64,000 bases of DNA from Kiritimatiellia bacterium (GTDB lineage Bacteria > Verrucomicrobiota > Kiritimatiellia > WLWN01): the NCBI GenBank assembly GCA_012103575.1, contig WLWN01000001.1, forward strand, positions 1,988,538 through 2,052,537, read 5' to 3'. The translations under genes and the position numbers were made by a program. Below are positions 1-9,505 of this stretch, piece after piece (position 1 is the stretch's first letter; every line of letters begins with the position of its first letter). Below the pieces are notes generated by a model. It saw only the letters and a list, made by a program, of their open reading frames with translations. It did not search any database and was not told the origin of the DNA.

Positions 1-1
1 T

Positions 2-265
2 GCCAATGCCATTTACATGATGAAACAGATCGGACTTGTCTATGACGTTACGTTAACAGCGAAAGACATTGACAAATGGCGAGGTTTTCTTATCACTCTT
101 TGTGTTGTGGAGCCATTTATAATCGTGGGATCGTTGACGCATGGGCTCGGTCAGGCCGTACACGCTTGGATCAAGGATGGCAGACCGGAAGATACGTTAC
201 CTTACATAGAAAAAATTAAACAAACAGTCAGTGAAAGGTGGGCCCGATTAAAAAAATGGTTGTAA
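2..265 (+). CDS. C-terminal part of an unrecognised protein (cut by the window edge)
   Basis: The frame is open from base 2 through an ATG at 17 to the stop at 265, so the gene starts before the window. About 88 residues are visible. There is one hydrophobic stretch (around GFLITLCVVEPFIIVG) and then a charged, probably helical tail rich in Lys, Glu and Arg. I do not recognise the family. It lies 71 bases before a periplasmic-receptor-like gene on the same strand, so the two could be co-transcribed. The internal ATG pair at 17 and 20 could also be the start of a short protein. Confidence 0.5.
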   Translation, partial: ANAIYMMKQIGLVYDVTLTAKDIDKWRGFLITLCVVEPFIIVGSLTHGLGQAVHAWIKDGRPEDTLPYIEKIKQTVSERWARLKKWL

Positions 266-336
266 TCAGAAATGGATCGGAAGGGTTGCCTTTTATTTTA
301 GGGGCCGGAAACCGTTAGAGAAAATAACGGCACGTC

Positions 337-1629
337 ATGAAAAAGCTTATTTCGGTTATGATAAAGGTAGTGAAGCTTTTAGTCGCAGCCTTGATTCTTT
401 GGGGTGGCTATGTCTGGTTCCAAGCGAATCGTTCTTTATACCAGGCATCAAAAGAAAATCGAACGGCGGTGGCCTCTTCGGCTCAGGAGGTCCCGATTGA
501 GATCGCGGCTGTTTACCGATCAGGAGACACTGACTTCCAGGAAGGGATCTTAATGGCCGTGGAAGAAATCAATGAGGCAGGAGGGATTCTGATGAATCAA
601 GAGGATGAGAAATTTAAGAGAAAGGTTCAAGTCCATATGTTTGATGACGCCGACCCTTACGCGGCGCACAGGGTAGCCGAAAATGAGAATATTGTTGCTG
701 TTATCGATAATTCCACTTCACTAAGGGCTGCAGGAGATTCAATCACCTACCAATATCATGGGATCCTCTACCTTTCCTGTGTTGCTACCCATCCCAACTT
801 TACGGAGCACGGGTTCTCGTATGTATTCCGAACGATTCCTACGGATATAGAGTTTTCCAGAGAGATTGTAAAATTTGCCCTCTCTTTCGGGTTGAAAAAC
901 GTTGTTTTTTTGCACGCAAGAAGTTTATACGCAATCAGTTTTGCCGAGCTGTTTAGACAAAGTGTCGAAGATATTTTTCTGGAATCGAACGTGGATCAAA
1001 AACAGACCTACCTGAATATTGTGTCTGAAAAATCCTACTGGTCTGGTGAACAGGATCTGAGGCAGGCTATTTTTTCGTTTATTAAACTTGACTATGATGC
1101 CATTTTTATTGTGGATGGCGCGAGGAGTGCCGCTTATCTCATCAAGCAAATTCGAGAGATGGGGATCAAAAAAATGATTATCGGCAGCGAAGCGTTAGAT
1201 AATCCACAGCTTATGGAGGTCGCTGGTGATGATGCGAATGGAACCTACATGACATCTATTTTTGATTCTATTATCGTTACTCAGGCGGATCAGGAGGCCT
1301 ATGCTTTTATACCTAGATTTGAAAAAAAATACGGGAGACTACCGTCTTATTGGGCTTCCCAAGCCTATGAAGCAGTTCACATTCTGGTGCAAGTCTATGA
1401 AAAAAGCAGGCAGGCAACGCCTGTTGTTGTCAGTTCAACGCTCAGAGTCACTGATGAATTGAAGGGGTTGTTAGGGGAGAGCTACTCCTTTACGCATAAA
1501 GGTGACATTATAGGGAAAAAGATTTTCGTTAAAAAAATAGAAGGCGGAGTCATTAAACCTGTCAAGATACCTGCAGGTGATTTTACGCTGAAGGTAATCA
1601 AAGACGATGGGTCAATATACGATTTGTGA
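337..1629 (+). CDS. Branched-chain amino-acid-type periplasmic receptor, membrane anchored
   Basis: A 430-residue protein that looks like a type I periplasmic binding protein of the Leu/Ile/Val receptor kind (Peripla_BP_6). Residues 5-28 form one uncleaved-looking membrane anchor. The receptor fold follows from about residue 52 (IEIAAVYRSGDTDFQEG, then the typical AVEEINEAGGI helix). Later segments such as FVFRTIPTD-like YVFRTIPTDIEF and SYWASQAYEAV fit the two-lobe fold. No permease or ATPase genes are next to it, so it may be a sensor-type receptor and not part of a complete ABC importer. The ligand cannot be read from sequence. ATG 337 has only a weak ribosome binding site. Confident of fold, not of substrate. 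Confidence 0.72.
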   Translation: MKKLISVMIKVVKLLVAALILWGGYVWFQANRSLYQASKENRTAVASSAQEVPIEIAAVYRSGDTDFQEGILMAVEEINEAGGILMNQEDEKFKRKVQVHMFDDADPYAAHRVAENENIVAVIDNSTSLRAAGDSITYQYHGILYLSCVATHPNFTEHGFSYVFRTIPTDIEFSREIVKFALSFGLKNVVFLHARSLYAISFAELFRQSVEDIFLESNVDQKQTYLNIVSEKSYWSGEQDLRQAIFSFIKLDYDAIFIVDGARSAAYLIKQIREMGIKKMIIGSEALDNPQLMEVAGDDANGTYMTSIFDSIIVTQADQEAYAFIPRFEKKYGRLPSYWASQAYEAVHILVQVYEKSRQATPVVVSSTLRVTDELKGLLGESYSFTHKGDIIGKKIFVKKIEGGVIKPVKIPAGDFTLKVIKDDGSIYDL

Positions 1630-1763
1630 TAACGGTTTTAACATAAAGTCTGTTGCTGAATCCCCTTCAGTCATTGAGAATTTGACGCAAAGAATGTCAC
1701 TATACACTTCATCCGACGCATTAATCTTATGCAATAGGTTCTATTAAATAACTAGATATCTCT

Positions 1764-2018
1764 ATGAAACGAGCTATTTACAAGGATTTAGTCTCTTGGA
1801 AGAATAAACGTATACGTGCTCCATTGATTCTACGTGGGGCTCGCCAAGTTGGGAAGAGTTATGTTCTTCGGGAATTTGGGAAAAATGAATTTGTCAATTA
1901 TCACCATTTTGATTTTGAGAAGGACGAAAAAGAAAATGTATATCCAACCTGCGCCAGATCATCATGGAGTAGAGGATATCCCTTCTTAAAATCTTCAGCA
2001 ACCCTCAACGTATGGTGA
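1764..2018 (+). pseudogene. Remnant of an AAA_14/DUF4143-type ATPase
   Basis: Only the N-terminal 55 or so residues match the family: MKRAIYKDLVSWK, then the Walker A motif GARQVGKS at about residues 25-32 and the following FGKNEFVNYHHFDFEKD segment. Family members are about 400 residues long and include a DUF4143 C-terminal domain. Here the frame ends after 84 residues in unrelated sequence, so most of the gene is deleted. The remnant sits between two transport-related genes. It is almost certainly non-functional. Confidence 0.65.
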
Positions 2019-2060
2019 TTTACTGATCGAAGGTTAGGACTGAGCATCCGTTCAAAAGAA

Positions 2061-2081
2061 AACCCCACCTTGGGTGGGGTT
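2061..2081 (-). terminator. Intrinsic terminator of the DUF481 gene
   Basis: A perfect 9-bp stem (AACCCCACC / GGTGGGGTT) with a 3-base loop. Read on the minus strand it is followed by TTTTCTTTT. It lies 35 bases after the stop of the gene at 2116-2880, which it most likely terminates. Confidence 0.85.
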
Positions 2082-2115
2082 CTCAAAAGACTAATAGTTG
2101 TTTGTTAGTTAAGTT

Positions 2116-2880
2116 CTAAAAATTATACTGAATCCCTGAGCGGTATATCCAGTCCGTTTCTTCGACGCCGAAGGCCGGTTCACTTTCATGTAAAAAATCT
2201 AAGCCGCTCGTAAGACTCATAGAAGCCGTCATTTTGACCTGCATGGTAAGATGGTTGAGTATTCGGAGGTCGGCCATATCATCTACTTTAGGTTGGAAAT
2301 ATAAGGTATTTGCTACAGATAGATTTTCATTTATATTGTGTTTATAGGTGAAATAGGTACTTATCCGAACGCCATCATCATCTTCGTCTCCATCCAGTTT
2401 TTCGTCGAAATAAAATGCCCCTACCCCCAAATAGGATTCTATTTTATTTTCTTCTTTCGCTAATGTAAAGCGGCCATCCGTTCCGACGAGCACGCGTTTA
2501 TTCAATCTTTTTACATTATCACGTTCATATTGAACAAAACCTTCCCAAGCTACTTTCGGGGTCCACTGTCTGATATTTCTTAAGTGGGTTGTGAGGCTAT
2601 CCGCCGTTTTGTTGCCGAACGTCTCGTTGTCTTGTACGTCGGTTACGATGAAGTAGGTTATACCGTCCTTATAAAGGTCTAATTTAGCGCTGACACCCCA
2701 GCCCTCCTGCTCGACATTACCTTGCATCCCTGAGATGTTGGGCCTTAAGTATCCAGATACACCGTCTGCCGGTTCAGCTATACGCTGGTCTTCCATATTG
2801 ATAATAGCCTGAACGGGTGTTATTAGAGAACCCATCCCTATGACTAGTAAAACGATAGTTTTTGCGAATATACTCTTCAT
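2116..2880 (-). CDS. DUF481-like outer membrane beta-barrel protein
   Basis: A 254-residue secreted protein. Residues 1-25 are a signal peptide (hydrophobic core IVLLVIGMGSLI, cleavage after PVQA). The rest alternates polar and aromatic residues as in a small outer membrane barrel (KLDLYKDGITYFIVTDVQ, STYFTYKHNINENLSVANTLYF). The protein ends in Phe, the usual terminal signal for outer membrane insertion. The overall pattern resembles DUF481 proteins. A good ribosome binding site (AGGAGAAG) precedes the ATG. The gene is divergent from the TAXI receptor remnant, with 240 bases between them. Its role is unknown beyond being an outer membrane protein. Confidence 0.65.
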   Translation of the reverse strand: MKSIFAKTIVLLVIGMGSLITPVQAIINMEDQRIAEPADGVSGYLRPNISGMQGNVEQEGWGVSAKLDLYKDGITYFIVTDVQDNETFGNKTADSLTTHLRNIRQWTPKVAWEGFVQYERDNVKRLNKRVLVGTDGRFTLAKEENKIESYLGVGAFYFDEKLDGDEDDDGVRISTYFTYKHNINENLSVANTLYFQPKVDDMADLRILNHLTMQVKMTASMSLTSGLDFLHESEPAFGVEETDWIYRSGIQYNF

Positions 2881-3120
2881 TATACTTCTCCTATTTATTA
2901 ACTCTATTAACCTTCGATCCTCTGTTCTTTATTTACACTTTCCCCTTATTTAGAGAGGCAACCTACTTGAATAAAATTTATTGTCAACACCTTACTTACC
3001 TTTTTTTTGAAAAAAATGAGGGCCTCCCGAAAAAAGGTTGAGTTCTGTGCAATGATCGTATTTAGACTACTCAGTTAATATGATGAGATTATTGGAAAAG
3101 ATATACGCGCACTTTAAAGG

Positions 3121-4394
3121 ATGTTGACCATGTCTAGAGAATTGGCAACATACAAAAAAAAGAAGCGACCGAAAGATGCCATAAAGATACTTGGGCCCGC
3201 CATTCTTCTTCTTATATTCTTTGTTTTTGTAGCGTTTCAGTTTGCAAAACCTGCTCCGTCCAAACATGTCGTGATGGGAGCAGGCGAAATAAACGGGGCT
3301 TACGATGCATTTGCCCAGCAATATCGTGAAATTTTAGCCCACGATTAAGATTGTATTAGAGATAAAAAATACATCGGGTTCTATTGAGAACATCAGACTT
3401 CTTCAAGATGAGAGGGGTGTAGATATTGCTTTTGTACAGGGCGGTGTCGGCAACGAGATAGACATAGATGGTTCTGAGTCATTACCAAGTCTATTTTATG
3501 AGCCCTTATGGATCTTTTATAGAGGGGAAGAAACTATATCACGGCTTGAAGGGCTAAACGGTAAAACCATCGCCGTAGGTCCCGAAGGCAGCGGGACGCG
3601 AGCTCTGGCCCACCTGTTGCTATCTGATAATGGATTGCTAACTTCTGGCGAACGACTCTCATCCATTTCCGGAAAAGCTGCTAAAGAGGCGTTACAAAAC
3701 CGACACATTGACGCCGCTTTCTTTGTGACCTCGTCCGAATCGATTCTTGTGAAAGAATTGTGTATGACACCGGGTATAAAGTTAATGAGCCTGGATAGAG
3801 TCGATGCATATATACATAAATATCCCTTCTATGTCGAAAATCGTCTTGCCTGAAGGGGTGATTGATTTTCAAGAAAATATCCCACCGAAAGAGACTATGC
3901 TTCTGGCGCCTGTAGCGAATCTGATAGCGAAGAAAGATTTTCATCCTGCTTTAGTCGATTTATTTTTGGAGACCGCCTCGAACATTCATGGCGGGGGAGA
4001 CTTATTGACAGAACCCGGACAATTTCCTTCCATGCATTATCTATCATTTCCGTTGAACAAGGATGCTCGGAGATATTTAAAGTCGGGCCCACCATTCTTG
4101 CAGCGCTATCTACCGTTTTGGGCTGCCAGCCTAATTGAACGGTTAAAGTTTATCATCATCCCTTTAATTACCCTCTTATTTCCTCTGTTTAAAATCTTCC
4201 CCCCCACGTATCGGTGGCGGATTCGCTCCAGAATCTTCCGGTGGTATAAAGAGCTCCAGCATGTCGAAGAGAAACTGCAAAGAGAGAGCCATGCAGAAAA
4301 TATCGAGTTATGTGAGCGCAGGCTTAATAAAATAGAAAGGGAAGTAGCGCTATTATCTGTTCCTATTTCGTATGTCGATCAATTATATACTTTA
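3121..4394 (+). pseudogene. TAXI-family TRAP transporter receptor, broken (N-terminal part)
   Basis: A TAXI-family solute receptor in three frames. Frame one (3121-3345) has a membrane segment, then VVMGAGEINGAYDAFAQQYREIL. Frame two resumes at 3347 with KIVLEIKNTSGSIENIRLL and VDIAFVQGG. Frame three resumes near 3831 with MSKIVLPEGVIDF and PALVDLFLETA. Both joins are +1 shifts; removing one T near 3345 restores the first. The C-terminal part contains a hydrophobic segment (FIIIPLITLLFPLF) and a coiled region, as in longer TAXI proteins. The frame is cut at YTL (4394) by an IS1380 element and its last 28 codons reappear at 6057. In the family this protein captures small acids for a TRAP permease; no permease is visible. 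Non-functional as it stands. Confidence 0.82.
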
Positions 4395-6055
4395 ACCTGA
4401 ATCCGTCAGCTATCGCTTCGGAAGGCGTTTTGGGGCTCAAAAGCTGAAAATTTTTTCCTTGAGATGCTCGCTTTTGGGCGGATTGGGACCGGCAAGTATC
4501 ACCCTGATGAATTTTTTGAGCGTACAGGTCAGATTCACTCTGATTTGACCATTTTGGGGCGTAGGCCTCCTTGGGCAGTCGCCTTAGAGTATTGTTAAAG
4601 GTGCACGGAGGGCTATGCGAAGGAATGGGCAATATCTTGTATCACTTCAAACCAGCGACAACGCTTGCCAAAGTGAAGTTCAATTCGTCCGGCGTGGCGG
4701 ACCAATCGAACCGCGCAATAAACGATATTTTTGAGAACCGTTTTGATTCGCCAGCGCGGGATGTTGATTTTCTGCGGGGCAAGCCCAGCCCGTTTGATGA
4801 CCTCTTGGCCAAGACCGCGCAATAGGTTGAAGGCCACCATGGCGCATAACAGAATAATCTTATTGGCACAGAGTCTCCCCGAAGGCAATCGCTCAACATC
4901 AAGATCGCTTTTGAGTTCACTGTGGTACTGCTCGCTGGGGCCATGTCCATGATAGAGATCTAGCACCGTCTTGGCACGACAAGAGAGGTTCGTCCACCAG
5001 GTGTTCACCTCAAGTTTAGGAACCAGAAGTTTCTGACCATCGATATCGATGGTGCGTTCAATCACTTCGAAGGCCACCGGGACACAAGGGCGGTTTTGGT
5101 CGCCGCCGGGATGGAAATGATCGAAAAAGCCTGTGTAAACGTTCTTGCCTTCACGACTGTCTTGTTTGTCTCCAACTCGGCGTGCAAGGGCCAGCATTTG
5201 TTCAGGACATTCGCGGCGAGGATTTCGCTTTACGATAAGATAATGATCCCCAAAAGCGTCGAAGTTATCGGCCGCAGCGTTGCCACTATCAAGCCGAAGC
5301 AAACATTTTCCACCCAGGCCCAGGGTTTGGAGCGTTTCAACGCTGCGGGCAATAAACGCGGTCGTTCCCGACTGACAATGTTGTTTACCGGGTCGAAGTT
5401 AGCACTCAAGCATGTGGCCTTGAGTGCCCACATAGGCAAATATCGGGGCGTAACCATCATGGCCCTTCTATAGGTGTAGGAAACGCCTTCTTTCGAAGAG
5501 CCTGAGTGATCCAAAGGGCTCACATCGATATCGACGGGAACAAGATCAAGCCCTTCGACATCTACCTAGCCAAAGGGGCCCGAGGAAAAAAGTTCGGTGT
5601 TGAGTTTGCGTAGCCCCACATGGGTTCTGGCTGGGGGCAGGTCGTCGAAACGACGTCGGAACACCAGCTCAGAGGCTACCTTTTTAACTCCCCTTTTTAA
5701 GTCCAAAGGCATTCATAAAAATCTCATCACCCCGGTACAGGTCGATATCATTGAAATCGGTTCGACCGTTGCAAAGTAAGCCGATCTGGGTAAGGAGGAT
5801 CTCCCGATCAGAGATCGCATCGGAGTGGTGTGGTTGAAAATTGGAGGGAAGAATCCGTTGAGCATGATCCTCAAGCAGCAGGCCGCAAAGATGATTTCCG
5901 CTTGTGCTGTTGAGTTCGCCCTTGCCAGTCTTTATTTTATATTGTTTCATATACACACCTGTTGGGGTGGGGTTGTTTGTTTGAATACGGGTATCCTCCC
6001 CGCTTTAGCCCAACAGGTAATGAAAAATTATCAGATTTTATCTGACGGATTCAGG
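4395..6055 (-). mobile_element. IS1380-family element, copy 1 (full length, inactive)
   Basis: About 1660 bp with terminal inverted repeats CCTGAATCCGTCAG (4396-4409) and CTGACGGATTCAGG (6042-6055). The flanks are TTTAA on the left and TTTAC on the right, a 5-bp target duplication with one mismatch. This fits the IS1380/ISEcp1 family, whose ends also begin with CCT. The insertion splits the TAXI receptor gene exactly between YTL and RLHIKLV. This is the longest of four copies in the window and the only one keeping both ends and full internal length. Confidence 0.88.
4613..5956 (-). pseudogene. IS1380-type transposase (copy 1), multiple lesions
   Basis: A DDE transposase of about 440 residues in several frames. 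The first 90 residues (MYMKQYKIKTGKGEL... to FGLKKGS) stop at a +1 frameshift near 5684. An in-frame TAG follows SSGPFG near 5575. A two-base insertion then follows SYTY (TATAGAAGG where copy 4 has TATAAGG). The last 229 residues are open (LRLDSGNAAADNF, VNTWWTNLSCRAKTVLDLYHGHGPSEQYHSELKSDL by position 4613-5302). The catalytic core segment VDIDVSPL and the later QYHSELKSDL region are recognisable. It cannot make a complete protein. Confidence 0.82.
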
Positions 6056-6056
6056 T

Positions 6057-6143
6057 TTACGCCTGCATATTAAACTTGTCCGCAATAAACTCGACCCCAT
6101 CTTCGAGAAGCTCTCATCGGGACCTACCAGAAAAGTGGATTGA
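6057..6143 (+). pseudogene. Detached C-terminal end of the TAXI receptor
   Basis: Immediately right of IS1380 copy 1, the frame reads L-RLHIKLVRNKLDPIFEKL and ends at a TGA (6141-6143). Placed after SYVDQLYTL, which ends left of the element at 4394, it restores the VDQLYTLRLHI sequence typical of long TAXI proteins. This shows the element inserted into a pre-existing gene. The following 160 bases before hisD hold no recognisable gene. Confidence 0.8.
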
Positions 6144-6307
6144 GCGGCTAATTTGTGGAAACCAACTAAATGGGCTCTTGACGAATCAGGCCGTGGGCGT
6201 AACCTATTCGAGTTTGGGTCTAACGATAGAAGTTATCACCAATGCTCCTTAGTTGCCTGATACTCGATCCGCAATCGTCAATCCGAAATCAAATGCTTTG
6301 TGTTTTG

Positions 6308-7651
6308 ATGAAAACAATCACTGAAAATAAAATTAAACTTGTTAAATGGTCACCTTCTTCACGATCGAAGTGGGTCGACCGGTTTTTAGCACGTCCACCG
6401 TTTGATACAAAAACGGAAGAAGTGGCTAGGAAGATACTCGCCGACATTCAACGTGAAGGGGATCAAGGCATTGTTCGATATACGAAGAAATATGACAACG
6501 TCCAACTTAGCCCAACTGAGTTTCGCGTTAAATCAAAGGAGATCTTAGAGGCTAAAAAAACAGTGGATCAAGCCTTTAAAAAGGCGGCGGCGGAAACGTA
6601 TAAAAGAGTAATGGCTTTTGCGAAAGCTGGTAAAAAAAAATCATGGAACATGGCAAGTCCGCATGGGGGTAAGCTTGGTGAACAGTATGTTCCTTTAGAC
6701 CGTGTGGGCGCTTATATTCCAGGTGGAAAAGCCCCTCTTGCTTCGACTGCGTTGATGACGGTGACGTTGGCTAAGGAAGCGGGGGTTTTAGAAATTATAG
6801 CGTGTACGCCTACTCGAGTAGATGGGACTGTAGATCCTTATATTTTATACGCTCTAGATTTGGCCGGGGCGACCGAAATATACAAAATCGGAGGTGTACA
6901 AGCTATCGGAGCGATGGCGTATGGGACTCGAGCCCTTCCCAAAGTCCAAAAAATTGTGGGTCCTGGAAATGAATACGTAACCGCTGCGAAACGTTTGGTA
7001 TACGGTCATGTGGGATTAGATTTGGTGGCGGGCCCGAGTGAAATCGCGATCCTCGCGGATTCTTCTGCATCCGCTAGAAATAGTGCAGCAGATCTTTTAT
7101 CTCAGGCAGAACATGGAACAGGGGCGGAGAAAGCATTATTCGTTACGACTTCAACCAAACTGGCCGAGGCTGTTCGCAGGGAATTGGTCCGTCAAACAAA
7201 GGCGCTTAAACGTAAAGATTCTATTTCCGTTGTCTTAAAGAAGGGAATGCTGTTAGTTGTGGTCGAAAACCTTGATGCGGGTATTGAATTGTGTAATCGA
7301 TTTGCGCCTGAACACTTTGAACTACAGGTAAAACGTCCCCGAGTTTGGCTCAAAAAGATTAAAGTAGCAGGCGCTGTGTTTATGGGGCCTTGGACACCAG
7401 AGGTAGCCGGTGATTTTGTGGCGGGTCCTAGTCATGTTCTTCCTACCGGAGGCGCAGCAATAATGTTTTCTGGGCTCACAATCGATGATTTTCAAAGGCG
7501 CATGAGTGTTATAGATTTTAGTAAAAAAGATTTGAAAGAGACCTTGCCTGTTATACAAGCGTTCAGTCGTGTTGAAGGGTTGGACGCCCATGGGCGTTCT
7601 GCTGAAGTACGATTTGCGAAGATGAATCGGAGTGATGGAGTAATGGAGTGA
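6308..7651 (+). CDS. hisD: Histidinol dehydrogenase
   Basis: A 447-residue cytoplasmic enzyme that oxidises L-histidinol to L-histidine, the last step of histidine synthesis, using two NAD+ and a bound Zn2+. Family motifs are in order: YTKKYD, VPLDRVGAYIPGGKAPLASTALM, the IVGPGNEYVTAAKRLV segment, VAGPSEIAILAD, DLLSQAEHG, and the C-terminal NRFAPEHFEL and GPSHVLPTGGAA. The length is normal. I chose ATG 6308 because an earlier in-frame ATG (6242) adds 22 residues with no family match. It is the first gene of a his cluster. The 3' end runs into a small inverted repeat before hisC. Confidence 0.95.
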   Translation: MKTITENKIKLVKWSPSSRSKWVDRFLARPPFDTKTEEVARKILADIQREGDQGIVRYTKKYDNVQLSPTEFRVKSKEILEAKKTVDQAFKKAAAETYKRVMAFAKAGKKKSWNMASPHGGKLGEQYVPLDRVGAYIPGGKAPLASTALMTVTLAKEAGVLEIIACTPTRVDGTVDPYILYALDLAGATEIYKIGGVQAIGAMAYGTRALPKVQKIVGPGNEYVTAAKRLVYGHVGLDLVAGPSEIAILADSSASARNSAADLLSQAEHGTGAEKALFVTTSTKLAEAVRRELVRQTKALKRKDSISVVLKKGMLLVVVENLDAGIELCNRFAPEHFELQVKRPRVWLKKIKVAGAVFMGPWTPEVAGDFVAGPSHVLPTGGAAIMFSGLTIDDFQRRMSVIDFSKKDLKETLPVIQAFSRVEGLDAHGRSAEVRFAKMNRSDGVME

Positions 7652-7694
7652 TGGAAAGACTCAGTATTTCGATATTCCAATTCTCCATCACTCC
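7629..7694. repeat. Inverted repeat between hisD and hisC
   Basis: GGAGTGATGGAG at 7629-7640 and again (GGAGTGATGGA) at 7645-7655 face CTCCATCACTCC at 7683-7694. The first copies overlap the last codons of hisD and the last lies just before hisC. In mRNA it could form a hairpin that affects hisC translation or protects the transcript. Confidence 0.6.
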
Positions 7695-7703
7695 AATCCT
7701 CCA

Positions 7704-8753
7704 ATGGGGCTGATGAATCAATACATACGACAATCCGTAGACAGGATGACTGGATATGTCCCGGGCGAGCAACCTTTAGATAAAGATATCGTTAAGCTTA
7801 ATACGAATGAAAATCCATATCCACCCTCTCCACACGTTCAAGCGGTATTGCAACAAGTGGCTACGAATGCGTTGCGGTATTATCCGGATCCTGTTTGTAA
7901 ACGTTTGCGAGATCGATTAGCGGATATTCATGCGTGTTTGCCTGACCAGATTATTGTTGGAAACGGATCTGACGAGTTATTGGCTCTTTGTATTCGAGCC
8001 TTTGTGGAGAGAGAGAGTTCCGTTGGATTTTTTGAGCCAAGCTATTCGTTATATCTTGTATTAGCTGACATTGAAGGTGTAACGGCAAATCCGGTTCCAC
8101 TCGATGCTGATTTTCAGTGGAAGATGCCAGAGGATTATGTCTCATCCCTTTTTTTTCTGTGCAACCCCAATGCGCCGACCAGTATTTTGTATCCGCAGGA
8201 AATGGTTGAAGACTTTTGCGAAAGATTTTCAGGGGTCGTTGTGATGGATGAAGCGTATGTCGATTTTTCTGAAAAGGATTGCATGCATTTAGCGCGTTCA
8301 AAAGAAAATGTTCTTGTTGCTAGAACCTTGTCAAAATCGTTTTCCTTGGCCAACATTCGCTTGGGTTATTTAGTGGGTCCTCTGCCGTTAATTCAAGCAC
8401 TGTATAAAATCAAGGATTCATATAATGTGAATGGCTTGACGCAAGATATTGCATTAGCCGCGGTCTCGGATTTAGATCATATGCGTTCGAATGTGGAGAC
8501 CATTAAAAGCACACGAAAACGGGTCGCGAGAGCCCTTCGAGATCAAGGTTTTTACGTGTTTCCATCGGAAACAAACTTTTTATGGGTTAAACCGCCTCAA
8601 AGTTCAGCACAAAAACTTTTTACAGCATTGCGAAATAAGCGTATTCTCGTCCGACATTTTCCTGGTGAACAAACCGGCGCGTTTCTGCGCGTCACAATCG
8701 GGACTGATCAAGAGGTGGATGTATTCTTGGAAGGAGTTATTGGTTCTATATAG
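7704..8753 (+). CDS. hisC: Histidinol-phosphate aminotransferase
   Basis: A 349-residue fold-type I PLP enzyme that transfers the amino group from glutamate to imidazole acetol phosphate in histidine synthesis. Visible motifs are LNTNENPYPPSP near the N-terminus, ALRYYPDP, IIVGNGSDELL, FLCNPNAPTS, VVMDEAYVDF, the PLP lysine in TLSKSFSLANIRLGY, and the C-terminal substrate arginine region GAFLRVTIGT. The length is typical. ATG 7704 or the ATG three codons later (7713) could be the start. It lies 52 bases after hisD and 56 before hisB, so the three genes probably form one operon. Confidence 0.94.
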   Translation: MGLMNQYIRQSVDRMTGYVPGEQPLDKDIVKLNTNENPYPPSPHVQAVLQQVATNALRYYPDPVCKRLRDRLADIHACLPDQIIVGNGSDELLALCIRAFVERESSVGFFEPSYSLYLVLADIEGVTANPVPLDADFQWKMPEDYVSSLFFLCNPNAPTSILYPQEMVEDFCERFSGVVVMDEAYVDFSEKDCMHLARSKENVLVARTLSKSFSLANIRLGYLVGPLPLIQALYKIKDSYNVNGLTQDIALAAVSDLDHMRSNVETIKSTRKRVARALRDQGFYVFPSETNFLWVKPPQSSAQKLFTALRNKRILVRHFPGEQTGAFLRVTIGTDQEVDVFLEGVIGSI

Positions 8754-8809
8754 GAACTTCAAAGCTTAATAGTTATTTATTATATGATTTTGATATCGTT
8801 GGAACGAAA

Positions 8810-9400
8810 ATGAAGATACGAGCATCACAGATTAAAAGAACCACTCGAGAAACGGATATTCTCCTTAAACTGAATATCAATGGAACCGGTGTGTCGAAGA
8901 TCGATACCGGTATCCCTTTTTTTGACCACATGTTAGAACTATTCTCAAAACATTCTCTGATGGATCTAACGATTAAAGCAAAAGGAGATTTAGTGGTAGA
9001 TTATCATCACACAGTAGAAGATGTGGGCCTTGTTTTAGGCGAAGCATTGAATAAAGCGTTAGGGGATCGAAAAAGGATTGTGCGTTATGGCTGGAGTCTT
9101 CTACCTATGGATGAAGCCTTAAGTCGCGTAGCCATTGATTTAGGGGGACGGCATTATCTTGTTTATGCGATAGCATCTCGAAAGAGAAAAATTCGGGATT
9201 TTGATGCAGGGATTTTAAAGCACTTCTTTCGATCTTTTTCTGAAAAAGCCGGAATGAATCTTCACATTGCTCAGTTGTACGGAGAGGATGTCCATCACGT
9301 TTATGAATCAGTATTCAAAGGGGTAGCAAAAGCATTGCGGTATGCATGTGAAACAGACCCACGCGTAAAAGGTGTGCCATCTAGCAAAGGTGTCATTTAA
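8810..9400 (+). CDS. hisB: Imidazoleglycerol-phosphate dehydratase
   Basis: A 196-residue, single-function dehydratase (no phosphatase domain) that converts imidazole glycerol phosphate to imidazole acetol phosphate using Mn2+. Family marks are IDTGIPFFDHMLELFSKHS, the metal-binding DYHHTVEDVGLVLG, a second DFDAGILKHFFRSF block and the final HHVYESVFKGVAKAL. The length matches the monofunctional family. It follows hisC in the same direction and precedes hisH. The gene order hisD-C-B-H is common in bacteria. Histidinol phosphatase must be encoded elsewhere. Confidence 0.95.
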   Translation: MKIRASQIKRTTRETDILLKLNINGTGVSKIDTGIPFFDHMLELFSKHSLMDLTIKAKGDLVVDYHHTVEDVGLVLGEALNKALGDRKRIVRYGWSLLPMDEALSRVAIDLGGRHYLVYAIASRKRKIRDFDAGILKHFFRSFSEKAGMNLHIAQLYGEDVHHVYESVFKGVAKALRYACETDPRVKGVPSSKGVI

Positions 9401-9505
9401 AGTGTAGGAATTTCGAAGATTAGTCTTCTCTCCCCCTGGGAGAGGGGATGGTATCAAAGTCGCCATCGAAGATGGCCTAACTTATCCTCAACAACCAATA
9501 ACACT

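Noticed and set aside
337..1629. A complete ABC amino-acid importer
   Set aside because: Only the receptor-like protein is present. No permease or ATP-binding subunit is next to it.
4396..6055. Programmed -1 frameshift in the IS1380 transposase at an A-rich run
   Set aside because: The change needed is +1 (or -2), and further stops and shifts occur downstream in every copy, so recoding at one site would not rescue the protein.
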